Notes: a model not told the origin generated them from the sequence alone. Shown: positions 31,656 to 43,344, numbered from the stretch's first letter. The stretch is 64,000 nucleotides of DNA from Sistotremastrum niveocremeum HHB9708 (GCA_001630475.1 KV419404.1:644066-708065); one strand, 5' to 3'. Made by a program: numbers and translations.

Positions 31656-34519
31656 TTTTTTGGCTATCTATCCTCATGATCGTATCCGTATACCCCTCCA
31701 TCGGTTCACGACACGCCCGTCTCCACACATAACTTATCCCGCACTCACAGCCACGCCACGAAATGCACTCGCACCCCTCACGCTTTTTTATTCCCGCTGG
31801 TGATCAGATGATAATCAGGGGAAACGACGCTATCATATTCTCGCAACATTCAGTGATAATCGCATCTCGGAACATTGATGATATCTATGTATTATTTTTT
31901 GGTACAAATCAACGTAATTGACAAAGAGACCCGGTTGTATCGGAAAGTGTGAGAGGCGCTAAGAAGAGGCAGTGATGGCCGCCAGCGTCTCTGTCGTGTC
32001 CGTCGACGGTCCGGGCGTTTGCTGGCCTGCGAACGGTCTGCTCTTAGTCTCGTTAGTGCGTTGTCGACGTACCCGCTGGATGCCACGAGACCCTGCCAAT
32101 GACTCAGTCCTGCTCCCATATGACGGATCTGGCTCCTTTTTCTCGCACGGCCACCCATTACTCCCAATCGGTCGAGCTCGCCCAAAATCAGCACGACCGA
32201 CACCAAATCCTGCCTCGACACCATCTGATTGTCTGGTCATCGTGCTCTTCCCACCATCAACGTCTCCGGGCCTCACTGCCTTGTAGCTTGTCTTTGCGGT
32301 GCCACCCATGGGAGAGGTAACTCTTACCTGCGATTATCTCCAGGTCGCACCACCTTTGACCTTTTCTCTCGTCGCGCCACGGTCTCTGCTTGGCTTGCCA
32401 ACACGACAATGTCGTGCGTGTGTCTGAGACCGACATCAAGCAACCATCTCACAGATGTCGCCTGGTATCTCAGTTCTCTTGCTCTCGCCATCTATCTTCA
32501 CAAGTCATTCAACGCCCCCCTGGTCCCAGCACACCCCCGCTGTACCCGCGTCAATTAAGCGATTCCATCTTCCAACCTCCGTTGGTCCAGTCCCTTGTTC
32601 GACCAGTCCGGATCCTCCAACCGGTCTCACCGACACGTTTCGCTTAACGACCTGCCATGCCTCAACGCTTCTCCAATAGCTTTGATCGTGCTGCAACCCT
32701 GCATGTACTAATCGAGCAACTCTTCCCTCTTGATCATCTTATCGTACCGCAACTATACGACGAGTGAAGTCATCTTCACGTCACCCTGCAAAACGTGTCC
32801 TTTCATGCAATACACGTGCAACAGACGTGCAATTTTACAAGACGAGCTATCCCACTGTGCAGGCGCTCTCTCCCTCTTGATGTGTCCATCGCTGTGCGGC
32901 CACTCCGGCCATGGGCGGAACATCTCCCCATTTCCATATACAGCTTATAGCAGAAGCCAAGGAGAAGATCATATCAAGGTGTATCAGGGGACTGCCGCGC
33001 TCATCCCACGATCATTATGAGCAGCTCCTGCTTCCTCTACAAGGGTCAATATTTGTGACTGGCCCAAGTTTTGCTATTCAGTCTTTGCATCATCGATCGC
33101 GTGTTGGTTTACGAATGGCGGGCCACTGTGATCCGTAAATCAGGCCCCCGACCCGGCATCTCTACGTCGTCACGAGCCTTTCAGGTCTTTCAGATCCGTC
33201 TGGGGACGTAAAGCCCTGTGACGGCACGGTCCCGGGTGCCTTGTCACTTATTCTGCAATGTCTCTCCGCGGATCCATTATCTCGAAGCCCATGGTTCCTC
33301 CTCAAGCCTAATTATGGCTTGGTCTCTCTCGTTCTCTGTTCTAGCGACAGACGCTTTATATACGCACTGTTGACCGAACACACCGGGCCTTTCTCGGTCA
33401 ATTGTGAACTGTACCAATCTTGTGCGTTTGGTCTGCAATCCTTTGTTACTGGCTTGCAACGGTGCCCATACCCTTCCGTTTCCGTCGGCATCTTGTTGCT
33501 CTATCTCTTAGGGGTGTCTATTTCGACCTGGCCATTTCATGTGTTCCCGAACCGTCCCGGAATCTCACAGACTTCATTTCCGTTGGTTATTTGAGTCTTC
33601 CATTTCGTTTTTTTACGCTCTTCATCCAAAGTAAGGCTACTTGGACTCGGTGTGAACAGTCTCAGAGTGTTTCCCATGGGTAAGCTATCGCACTGTATCT
33701 GCCAGAGTGTCTAATTTGCCACAGGATAATATGTACCAGGCGAGATCGGCTAGCTCTGGTGGAAGCGAGGTCATTTATGAGCGCATCGATGTTACAAACG
33801 TCAGTGGATTCTACTCCAAAACGGTCGCTGACGGGCTGCCGCCCTTAAAATTGGGACGCTCCGATGTTCCTTCAGAAAGTGCACCGCAACACTAATACGG
33901 GCACGGTGTTTTTTCCATATGTTGTGAGCGTTTATCCGGTCACATCTCCTTAAACATTGTTCTGATGCAATACACCATCCTTGTCGCCGGCTTAGATATC
34001 GTTCGCCATTGAGAAGTTTTCACGCCGTGTTCGCAGGAACGCTGAGGCCCGGCGTGGGACTGGCACACACGAAAGTGGCACACGACAATTTACACGTGAT
34101 GGCAAGCCTTTTTGCTGAGGTATCAGATGAGAAGTGTCCCGAGCGAGTCGAAAAGACCCCCCGGACCATCGACCACTTTATGGGGTGGTCAGTATCCCAC
34201 ACTAGACCGTGTGCGAAAGAAAACGCTGTGTCAGGCGCGCAGAATAGGCTATAGCGTTATCGACTAACGATACTTAGCTACCCTAAGTACTTGTGGACTG
34301 TCCTATATACAATATTTCCCTTGCTTCAATCCCAATTTATCGCTCAGGCTACGGATGCAAATTTTGGTCCCTGCGAGAAATATTGATTAACGGATATAAC
34401 GCGAAATGAGCCGGTCGCAAGGTTGGAGACGCGTCTTAGAGTCCGACGCCCACGACCCTTGGCCACAGCTAGAGCCTCAGAACGGAACATTATATCCATT
34501 TTAGCCTTTACGAACATCA
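31656..34519. other. Gene-poor stretch, 2.9 kb, largest in the window
   Basis: No gene is supported. The segment 32300-33700 is pyrimidine-rich on the plus strand, like long 5' leaders of some fungal regulatory genes, and could be upstream sequence of the gene at 34520. Two intron-like units occur near its end: GTAAGG...TCTCAG (about 33631-33662) and GTAAGC...CCACAG (33680-33724), followed by a 57-codon frame ending at 33895. A minus-strand frame at 31959-32309 ends DTTETLAAITASS, but no start or upstream exon can be supported. No repeats or RNA genes are recognised. Confidence 0.45.
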
Positions 34520-35725
34520 ATGTCTATCACTTCTCCTCGACGATCTGCTTCCCGCGCTTCGATCAGACCTCCCAATGGCTCGACACGACAAATGACAGGA
34601 ACCCCGCTCAGTCTAGACTCTGACGCAGCGGACGATGATAATGACCCAGGAGGAGGACGATTTTCACTAGCTCATGAGCTGGCGGCGGCTATGATGCCTG
34701 AGCCTAGCTCTGGCTCGCGAATGCTAGCGGAGGAGTTTGGCATTGAATTTGAAGATGGTGCTGAGGGGATGGAAGAGGTGGAAGAAGAGGATGAAGAAGA
34801 AGAACTGGAAACACCGCAAGACTCTTTCGAACAACCATTACCAGTCGTGGTGGAAGCTGAGCCCATCGCTCCTGCGCCGCCTTTAGATCCGTGGACTGTT
34901 TTGTCCAAAGATATCGAATCTACAGACGTGTTCCTATCACACCTTCGGCGTCTCGACGGCGACCAAACATCCCAATCCTCAGACCCCCAGCTCCCGAACC
35001 TCGAACGCATCGCTACAGATGTTATCCGACGCATGAACCAGACGGTTCGGAATCGCGAAAGTCAGGTTCGCGAGCTGCTCGAGTGCGAACGTGAATTCCG
35101 GAGAATCTCGGGAGAGGTCGGTGGCAATGATATCCTTGGCGAGCTGGACGAATTGGAGGTGGTCGAACTGGTCACCAATGCTCACGACTCTAAATCATCA
35201 CAACCTCCGACTCCGGGCCACTCACGATTGAACTCGATTGTTGAGAAGGAGGAAGAGGAGGACTGGGAAAACCCCGCTCGTTTTGAAGACCCTGGTTTGG
35301 GCAGTCGCCAGTCGAATCTCCATGAGTCAGTGGCACCAGAAAAATCTGACATTCCTCCACCTCCGCCCTCAATCCGAGGTCTCCCATCACCTTCTGCCAC
35401 TCTGCCTCATGTGGCAGATTTACGGACACTGACGAAATCCCTCGTCAACTCCCTTACGGCCATATCTGAGCAGGCTCAGGTTAATGGTGCCGCAACCGCA
35501 GAGGCAGGCCGAAAGATTCGAGCGCTGAAGAACAAGCTCGGAGGATGGCAGACAGATTGGGAGAGTGCGGAGAGAAGTAGAGAGCGGATAGAGCAGTGGG
35601 AAAGCCCTTTAGAGGTTTCAAGACGAATAGATGGGAGGATATTGGCTGCTGAACAAGTTGAGGCGTTTAGACTTGCATTGCAGGAGGCGGCGACAAAGAC
35701 GGCCGCTATAATGGCCACATCATGA
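34520..35725 (+). CDS. Hypothetical acidic coiled-coil protein, single exon
   Basis: A 401-residue intronless frame starting MSITSPRRSASRASIRPPNG. A basic N-terminus is followed by an acidic stretch (GMEEVEEEDEEEELETPQDS), a helical segment around DPWTVLSKDIESTDVFLSHL, a probable coiled coil (IATDVIRRMNQTVRNRESQV to RRISGEVGG), a Pro-rich linker (SDIPPPPPSIRGLPSPS) and a C-terminal helical region with DLRTLTKSLVNSLTAISEQA and KIRALKNKLGGWQTDWESAE. The C-terminal block ending EAATKTAAIMATS looks folded. I do not recognise the family. It converges on NDUFAF7 with 154 nt between stops. Confidence 0.8.
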   Translation: MSITSPRRSASRASIRPPNGSTRQMTGTPLSLDSDAADDDNDPGGGRFSLAHELAAAMMPEPSSGSRMLAEEFGIEFEDGAEGMEEVEEEDEEEELETPQDSFEQPLPVVVEAEPIAPAPPLDPWTVLSKDIESTDVFLSHLRRLDGDQTSQSSDPQLPNLERIATDVIRRMNQTVRNRESQVRELLECEREFRRISGEVGGNDILGELDELEVVELVTNAHDSKSSQPPTPGHSRLNSIVEKEEEEDWENPARFEDPGLGSRQSNLHESVAPEKSDIPPPPPSIRGLPSPSATLPHVADLRTLTKSLVNSLTAISEQAQVNGAATAEAGRKIRALKNKLGGWQTDWESAERSRERIEQWESPLEVSRRIDGRILAAEQVEAFRLALQEAATKTAAIMATS

Positions 35726-35879
35726 CTCAGGAGCAGGACTTTTTTGGTTATATACAAGGATCGACTCGTTCCGACAGCATTTTCGAGTACATTATTACAT
35801 TCACATCGCTTTCTTGTTCCTATTCTCAGCATGGCCACATCCCGTTTTGTTCAAACTATAAACCATATAGGGTTGATCT

Positions 35880-37553
35880 TTAAAACAAAAACTTTACATT
35901 AGTGTAATAATCCAACATGGGGTTCTCCCCACTACGCGTCCGAGTGGCGTCGAGTTGAGCATACGTCTGCAAAAACTCCTTGTGTGTGAACACATTTGAT
36001 TTTCGCTGGCCAACCGGTAGACCACTGGCTGATATCACCCCATCGACTGGCATCCGTCGTCCTCTCGAGAAGAAATATCTAGCGCCTAGCTCGATCGACG
36101 ACGTAGAGGTCATAAGTGGCGACGTTCGAGATGCCAACGCAGCCAGGTCGGTTTCCGTGGTTGATATTGGCCTCGACATGATGAGTTCGTAAAGATCTCT
36201 CAGGAGCTCAAAATCGGTAGGGAAGAAGATGTCAAAGTATCCCTGTTTGACAAACAAGGTCGAACAAGGGACAACAGACCCTCGCAAGCGAGTCTGGACG
36301 ACGGGGGCATTATACCCTTCAATACTGTCTGGGAGGCTGGAGAAATCGGAGAGGAGCAATTTGTGCCGGGGGAAATATTGCCTGAGTATTCTCAGGAAAG
36401 TAAGGAGACGAGTGGGGATGTACACCGGAGGTGACAGGTTCGGGGCAAATGGTAGCGAACGATAGATGTTCCGGAGAGGCGAAGAGAGCAAATATCGAGG
36501 TAAGGCCGGTCTGTGCCCCGCAGTATTCCGCAGTGATAGGAAAGATTTGATTAGAGGGTCTGAGACTGGTGCGTACAGATGGGAAAAATCTCCCGAGTCA
36601 TCGATGGTGACTATGGATTGATAGGGTTGTAGGTTCTTCAAGTCATATCGGAGCATGTCGTGGGCGAAGTTATCCTGGATGGCGTCATACATTTCATCGA
36701 TCAACAGCAAAAAAATCAGGGACGTACAATAACCTCCAATGCGACGAAAAAACACGGCGCAGGCTCGTGCGTATTCCAGTCGAAAACGCTCTTGTTTATC
36801 ACGCGTGCGCATGGATGAACGTCAACCACGCGAGCCTTCTGGATTTTGGTGAGACTTTCACTGATCTCTATGATGTTGTATCTGGTGCGATCATAGACTT
36901 CGGGATGCTCGTCACGCAGATAATCCAGAATATTCCGGGCCAGCGTCCCATTTCCACCTCCCATTTCATAGATGATAAAGTCTTCGTATGGGAAGTACTT
37001 GAGAAGATATTCTGAGATCAAACACTGGGCGATGGCTTGTCCGTAGTAAGGCTTCCATAAAATCAGTACAAAGGCTCAGACTGCATCTTAAATGCCGGGT
37101 ACGAACCTTGAACAACTCTGTTGGCGTATGCCACACCTGATGACCCGGACCTTTGATAGCTCCAGAGTCTGCGTAGTTCTGGTAACTCTCAGCCATCGCG
37201 GACTGAAATGCATTGGCATCTCTCAGGGAAAGAAAGTCAAATCCCTTGTCCGGAGACGAGTCGGAAAAGATGATGGCCTCCTTGGAAAAATAGCCATAGC
37301 TCGGGTTGTACAAAGAGTCTTCTATGAAGTCTCTGGTAAGCATTTTCACGCCTTTCGGCTGCTCCTTGAGTTGGAAGAGGTCATGAGCGGTGAGAGTGGG
37401 ATAGCGAAGGGCCTGTTCAGCTGGGGTCTCCTCGAACGAAGGCTCTGGATTAAAATTGTAGCGTGATGGCTGGGGTCTTTGCAAGACACGACTGCTGGAC
37501 GAGAACGTGCGGGTTAGCGCAGGAATATATCGAGGAGTAGCATAACGTCTCAT
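35880..37553 (-). CDS. NDUFAF7: NDUFAF7/MidA-family mitochondrial methyltransferase
   Basis: SAM-dependent protein arginine methyltransferase family; in animals NDUFAF7 methylates the NDUFS2 subunit and is needed for complex I assembly. The N-terminus MRRYATPRYIPALTRTFSSS is Arg/Ser-rich without acids, a good mitochondrial presequence. Exon 1 continues LTRDFIEDSLYNPSYGYFSK and TPTELFK. Exon 2 holds PYYGQAIAQCLISEYLLKYF and the SAM-binding IIYEMGGGNGTLARNILDYL. Exon 3 starts DEMYDAIQDNFAHDMLRYD after FVALEVI and runs to MLDYYTNVKFLF. The final exon contains a long insert that looks fungal. Introns are GT-AG. Head-to-head with MMS19 (87 nt between ATGs). Confidence 0.92.
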
Positions 37554-37640
37554 ATAAAGCGTTTAGCAGGCCAGAAGCCAAGGCCGCGTCCGACGCCGAC
37601 GCGACTCGATCGACCCTGACTAAACGCTAGATAATCTTGC
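37554..37640. promoter_or_regulatory. Compact divergent promoter, NDUFAF7 / MMS19
   Basis: Only 87 nt separate the two start codons. The segment contains GC-rich CGxCG repeats (GCGTCCGACGCCGACGCGAC) and no TATA box. Both genes serve iron-sulfur/respiratory functions, so coupled expression is plausible. Confidence 0.5.
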
Positions 37641-40600
37641 ATGGAAGAAACAGAGCGCAATGTTCGCACCTACATGGCCACCGAGCGAGATGAGGAACTG
37701 CTAACCATCGTCTCTGGAATGTGACTATTTGACTTGTCTGGTTGGCGGCGTCCTCATAATTCACGTGCAGGCATTGAATCTGGACATGTAACCCTCTTAC
37801 ATCTCGTGAAGGCCCTTGGAGAGTACTTGACTGGGGAAGACGATAAACTGCGGACTAAAGGTCATATAATGCGCTGCTTTCCGATCTTGATCTTTCGCTG
37901 ATGAATGTCTCCAGGGGTTGAGCTTTTGTCTTCAGTACTTGAGAAATGTCCTGCGAATAGAGTGAATACTCAAGCCAGTGAGCTTTTTTCTTTCGCTGTT
38001 AGTAATGACCTTCCATCTCATTATCTCCTCATAGCGCGTGTTCTGGTCAATTTTTACTGTGGTAAACTGGACGACAGTGATACCGTTATTCCAGCCTTGA
38101 AAGGGCTTGTTCCTCTCTGCAAGCTACCCACCTTCACGAGCAGCGATGCCATCCAGACAATCGAATCGTGAGCATTTATTCATGACCCAGGAAAACACAA
38201 CTCATTAATCGAGAGACAGAATCATCCGACATGTGACAATGAAGGTCCAAGTACAATCTACTCGATATATGGTCTTCCGAATCGTGGACACGCTCCTTAG
38301 CCGATATCGAGAAGGTGCGGCTATGCATTCTTCATGGTCTTCAATTAATTGACGGTTTACGTTTTAGACTTGAAGAAAATGGGGACATCTTTTCTGAGAG
38401 GATACATCAATCTGGCCGAGGGCGAAAAAGACCCGAGGAATCTTCTCCTCGCCTTCTCCATCGCCAGGGTACTCTTAATAGAGTTTGATGTATGGACGTT
38501 AATTGACGTGAGTTGAATTCCATCGATCACATCTTATATGCTCAGTTACCCTTAGGACTTCTTCAATATAACTTTCTGTTATTTTCCCATCACCTTCAAA
38601 CCTCCACCTAACGACCCATATGGAATTACTACAGACGATTTAAAAGATGCTTTGAGGTGTTGATATTTATCTTAGGGGTGGCACCTCGGCTAACCCACGA
38701 GCTTTAGAAAGGCATTGACAGCAACACCTCATTTCGGACGACTGGCCTTGCCATTGTTTCTGGAGAAAATCTCGATAGGATCACCTACCATCAAAGTACG
38801 CATCTTTCATACGCCGATACTTAAACTAATCTGATGGGTAGAGAGATTCGCTATCGGCAATCTCAGAGTCCTTTCCTGTCTATGGTCCAGTTATTGCGAG
38901 AGAGTTCGCTACACAGCTCTGGAACTCACTTAAACTAGAAGTAACTCATAAGCTTGAATTTGAGTGCGTCTTCTGACCTAGAACAGATCTTCCAACCAAC
39001 AGACGACATAACCGAAAACGCCGCACTCTCTACAACTCAAGCCCTGATTGTCTGCATATACTCTGACTCCACTGACAATGAAAACATCCAAGGCCTTGCT
39101 CGGGACATCTGCGAAGAGTGCGGAAATATCCTCAAAGAGCCCGAAAAGAGTAGAGCGAAGCCGGCTATCAAAGTTATCGCCGCACTTATCCGCACTTCAC
39201 GTAAGTTTAATAGTGTAAAGTCAAGCATATGCTGAGAGCGGCGATTAGCTCCAATCACCCATTTTGCGCTTGAACAGTCCCTTCCTCTTCTCCTCAAATT
39301 ATTCCTCGACCCTGCTGAAATCTCCACCCGCCCCGCAACTCTCTCTGCTCTCTCGTCTATACTTGAGAGCTTGAGGGAACTAGCTTCAAAAGCCGACGGA
39401 AGAAATGTCGAGGAGGAACAACCCTTGGAACCATACAAAGATCAACTTCTCGGCGTTTTGACGGTTGGACTCAAGTCTTCGAATACCTGCGTGACAGCTA
39501 TCCAAGGCCTTCTTCAATGGATCAATATCCCTGGTGCTCTAACTTCAGAGGAATTAGGGTTTGTGGTACATTCCGTCAATGAAGCTTCTATGACGAAGGA
39601 TGCCGAAGAAGATGTACGGTACGTAATCCATGATACGATATCTTTGCGAGCATTTTATTCATCGTATGTCAAGCGAAGCTGCGCTGACACTTCTGAAGTC
39701 CGTTTCCTTGAAGGAGCCGCATCATATCGAAGAAAATACTCTTCCTCTTCTTTTTGCGTCATTGCCCGACCGTGGTCCAGAACGTCAAGCTACAGAAGAG
39801 CGCGCATATATATGGAAGACCCTGGGGGCCCTCGAGAAACTCTGCGCTCAGCCGTCACTCTTCGAGACACTGGTCGTCAAGTTGTCGTCCAAGGTCGAAC
39901 TTCTGTGTTCAATCACCCCTCTGCAAGAAGCGCCCGATGGTCGAGCCGAAGAGCGAGAGTGCAATGCGGCTTATGCTCATGCTATGCTCATGACCTTGTC
40001 AAATGTTTTCTCCCAGAAACTCGATGAAAAACACACCGACCTACCCAAGTATCTGAACAGATTGATCCCGCGACTCTACAATCTCTTCGTCTATTTCGCT
40101 TACAACCCGGAACCGCAACTATGTGTCGCAACGCACCCTCATTTGATTGATGCTGCCTCTCGCATCATCGTATTGACCATGCGATCATTGAATGTCGAGT
40201 ATGTCATTGATATCGTAGCCCACTCCTTCGTTAATGGCAGGACAGAGATCAGACTGCGTTTGTGAAACAGTTATTCGGACTGTACCTGGAAGGGCAATTC
40301 GGAAGCATTCTGGAGGGTCATTTCAAGATAGCAACTAATTATCCATTTGCGCCTTTCAAGGTCGGACTGGATGCGTTTTTCGTTTCGGATTATACTCACT
40401 GCAGGGTAGGATGGTGCACCCGAGAGCCAACGATCTCTCTCGGTCCTCTTTTCGGCTCCTTTGCTGGCTCTGCGCACAGAGGTTTGTCAGAATCATTACA
40501 ATAAAAGAACATCATCACATCCCTCATCAGGTCAAGCTTCCTGTCGAATCCGAACTAGCATTCTTTCGAAGCATGCTTTTATGGTCCGTGAGCTCGCAAA

Positions 40601-41826
40601 GCTCCGACGCACAAAGCGTCTCGATCCAAAAGGCCCTAGCAGCCGTCTTAAATAGGCATGTCGAAGGTATGCCAAGAACAGTCTCCCTGAACACGTATTG
40701 ACCTGTACCCAAGGATTATCTCAATTCTTGACGTCCGATGCACATGCATTTTGGGCAGAGCATATTCAGTCATCTTCAATAGACCCATCAGTGAGAACAC
40801 GTGCCCTAGAGGGCTGGCTTTGGGTACGTACGAAACTTGTCTTTTACGCCGACTCCATGACTTGACGAGGTCACCAGATCACAAAAGCCTTGGTCGTTCG
40901 AAGTCATCCTAGTGCACTTCAATTCGCAGATCTTCTCTTCACGGTCTTCGACGATCCGATTATCGGATGGACTGCTGCTAGAACTTTGGGACAAATTGCA
41001 AAAGCGAGCGATATTCTATCCAAGAAATACTTTGCTGTTGTGCGAGTGCGTCAACGAAAGCTACGTGTCATAAGTGCAAATAGCTGATTTTCCCATCATA
41101 GATTTTGCACACTCAAAAATATGTCCAACATGTGTTACCAAGAGCGCTCGAAGGATGCGAATGGAAAGGTTCGTCTCGTTATCAATAATAATACCCAAAG
41201 CTCAGGATTGAATAGGCCCGGATGCAACGCAACAGACGCCCTACCTCATTGCAGTAGCGTCTCTTATCAAATCGGTTCCTAGAACTCTCTATAGCGGGCA
41301 GCTCACGAAGGTAGCCATGCTGACACTCGACGATAATGCACTAGACTGACATAGAGGTAGCTAATGCCCTTCCTTCTAAGAGGTCTTGAGCTTGACGATA
41401 GCGATCTTCGCTCGAGTATCATTGATGTCATCAATGAGGCTGCTAGTGAAGAGGCGCCAGAGAGCAAGCTCATATCGGAGTATGCATCGTCGTTAGTTTC
41501 TATCATGTTGAAGATCGTTGGGACTTCAAATGGACAACCAGTCGTGAGTTGGCTTGTATGGGTTACAATGCTGCCGGCTCACATATCGCAAAGGGTGTCC
41601 GACTTGCTGCACTGCGGTGCCTCGGAGTATTGCCCAGTTGTGTCCGCTATGATGTGCTTCACCCTTCCAAATCGAATGTCATTCGACAGCTCGGAAAGGT
41701 ACTCGACGATCCAAAACGATCAGTTCGTAAAGAAGCAGTTACCGCGAGGTACGTTGCAATGCCGTTGTCATTCAAAGCTCTGTTTGACTTCGTTACAGGG
41801 AAAACTGGTACTCCTATCATGGATGA
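37641..41826 (+). CDS. MET18: MMS19/Met18, cytosolic Fe-S targeting HEAT-repeat protein
   Basis: Scaffold of the CIA targeting complex that delivers Fe-S clusters to DNA polymerases, helicases (XPD) and primase. It starts MEETERNVRTYMATERDEEL; exon 2 gives IESGHVTLLHLVKALGEYLT, then GVELLSSVLEKCP. Further conserved blocks: DLKKMGTSFLRGYINLAEGE-KDPRNLLLAFSIARVL, FNITFCYFPITFKPPPNDPY, and the C-terminal KVLDDPKRSVRKEAVTARENWYSYHG, ending with TGA at 41824-41826. About twenty small exons join in frame. The first intron (37717-37770) begins GAATGT, not GT, yet joining TCT-G to GC-ATT restores the family sequence VSGIESG; no GT or good GC donor in the right phase exists. A GTATGT consensus changed by one base, or a sequencing error, would explain this. 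Confidence 0.92.
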
Positions 41827-41839
41827 GCAAGCGATTAGA

Positions 41840-41912
41840 TACATATAGATAGTAATGGAAAGAAGTTCTTACAGTACTGTGAGATATCGTTCGCGGAAAG
41901 GTTGTTGTCCCT
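41840..41912 (-). pseudogene. Decayed antisense copy of a methyltransferase last-exon segment
   Basis: A 29-nt block at 41840-41868 is identical to 43666-43694, inside the last exon of the METTL13-type gene on the same strand. A second 12-nt identity (41878-41889 with 43729-43740) and weaker similarity (GCGGAAA...TGTCC) continue to about 41912. Between the blocks the copy is 25 nt shorter. The fragment begins 13 nt after the MMS19 stop and lies antisense to it, so it forms part of the MMS19 3' region. It is a remnant of a duplicated paralogue or of the neighbouring gene itself. Confidence 0.7.
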
Positions 41913-42140
41913 TGGCGTTTTTTCTTTTACATTTCAAGGAGGAATGTGGGGCAATTTAGAGCAAGAAAAGAATTATATGGCACGATAGCACTTTTCTGTT
42001 CGTACTTTGAGCCAGGTCCTTCAAAAACGGCCATAGTAGAATTATCTCCGAGCATCCAAGTTTCCGAAACGGCTTATGTCATCAGCCATCCTCGTGCTGT
42101 CCGCGCTGTTGTTCCCGACCATTGCAGACCATTGCCCACC

Positions 42141-43344
42141 ATGACAGCCGTATCTTCGTCCCCCATCACCCAAGTGACTCCCATGGCAGCACCGAATCTC
42201 CAGCCTCAGCTCTTGACAAGGCTGCACCTTGATTTACGCAGTCAGAGGTTCTCTGTCGATCGCGATACTATCATGAACCTCCCTGAATCCGTTTTGTTGT
42301 GTCTCTTCCCAAACGGCTTAGTTTTAAGTCGGCAGAGCATGGCGTTCACGGATGGTGGCGACAATGATGACGAAGAGGAAGTTTACAATGTGGATGTGAG
42401 AGGACTGATTATGTGCGGTCGACTTCTTTCTCTAACTGAATTCGTATTCTCTGCACCTAGTTTGATCCAGATTGCCTGACATTCGTGTTGGAGTTCTTCC
42501 GTGTCACTCAGGAAAATTTCTACGGAAGCGCGACTAATCCAGGTCTCTTTGCTGCCCAACAACATCTCGCTGAAACGTTACCTGTTCACGATTTCGCTCC
42601 AACAAATAACCCTCTTTTGACGAAACAAGCAATTATTGTACTCCGAGAGGAGCTGGAGTACTTTGCTATACCTCCCAAGAGTGATGAACCCTCTACCGAC
42701 GAGCATGGCCTTCCCAACGACACTCTTCTTGATGTGAAGAGAAAATGTGGAAATGTCCTCTTGGAGAAACGGAATATCTTCACCGCGCTGCAAAGGAATG
42801 TCAACAAAGAGAACAACGTTGCCGAGCAACACCTCATTGACATGTTATGCATGAGGTATGAAGGCTTCTTCCTAGTCATTTTTGCGTCTGGCATGGGCAG
42901 CTGACTGTTTGATCAGTGGGTTTGACAGGGAAGACACATGGGGGTACCGTGCACTTGAACCTCATCGCTGCTCTATATCATCAATAGCGCTGGTTTTGCT
43001 AAAGACTGGCATTCAACATCTCGATACCCCGTCACCTACGAACCCTTCCGTCAATCATGTGCTTTTAGATAGCCAACAGATGGCCACTGCACAGAAACTC
43101 CTTCTTTTCTGGCGCAAACCCGCTGTGTGTATTGAATAGCATACTCCCTTTCCCTACTGATTCATGACTTTTTCAGAGAAAATGTTGGTGGGACGGCCTC
43201 GAGGTAGAAGTCCCGGGGTATGAATCCGGTCCTCCCAAGGCAGTCAAATTGTGGGCTCGAAGAGTTTGGACTTTGGAATTGAGTCTAGTGAGTTTCGGTT
43301 CTCTTTGTTCAGCTTGCTCGGGTCTCATTGTTGTTCAGGTCTGA
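42141..43344 (+). CDS. Whi2-like BTB/POZ growth-regulation protein
   Basis: Yeast Whi2 acts with the phosphatase Psr1 in stress response and nutrient (TORC1/Ras) restraint; basidiomycetes keep a strongly conserved homologue. It starts MTAVSSSPITQVTPMAAPNL. The BTB/T1-type domain reads LHLDLRSQRFSVDRDTIMNL, PESVLLCLFPNGLVLSRQ and, across the first intron, EEEVYNVD-FDPDCLTFVLEFF. Then come NPLLTKQAIIVLREELEYFA, RNVNKENNVAEQHLIDMLCM, SGFDREDTWGYRAL, SISSIALVLLKTGIQHL, QQMATAQKLLLFWRKPA and RKCWWDGLEVEVPG. It ends TLELSLV after a last intron, or, if that GTGAGT...TTCAG segment is retained, after a 16-residue extension to the same stop. All introns are canonical. Confidence 0.9.

Noticed and set aside
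31959-32309. 116-codon minus-strand frame ending DTTETLAAITASS
   Set aside because: Protein-like at its end but no supported start, upstream exon or homology; the putative intron before it would be only about 36 nt.
33420-33895. Possible spliced gene joining FFTLFIQ to DNMYQARSAS via two small introns
   Set aside because: One intron would be about 33 nt, the upstream frame looks like translated polypyrimidine, and the simple one-intron model hits a stop at once.
39371-40027. 218-codon frame inside MMS19
   Set aside because: It reads through an intron and switches from the true MMS19 frame; the real exon frame continues with FIHRMSSEAALTLLKS.
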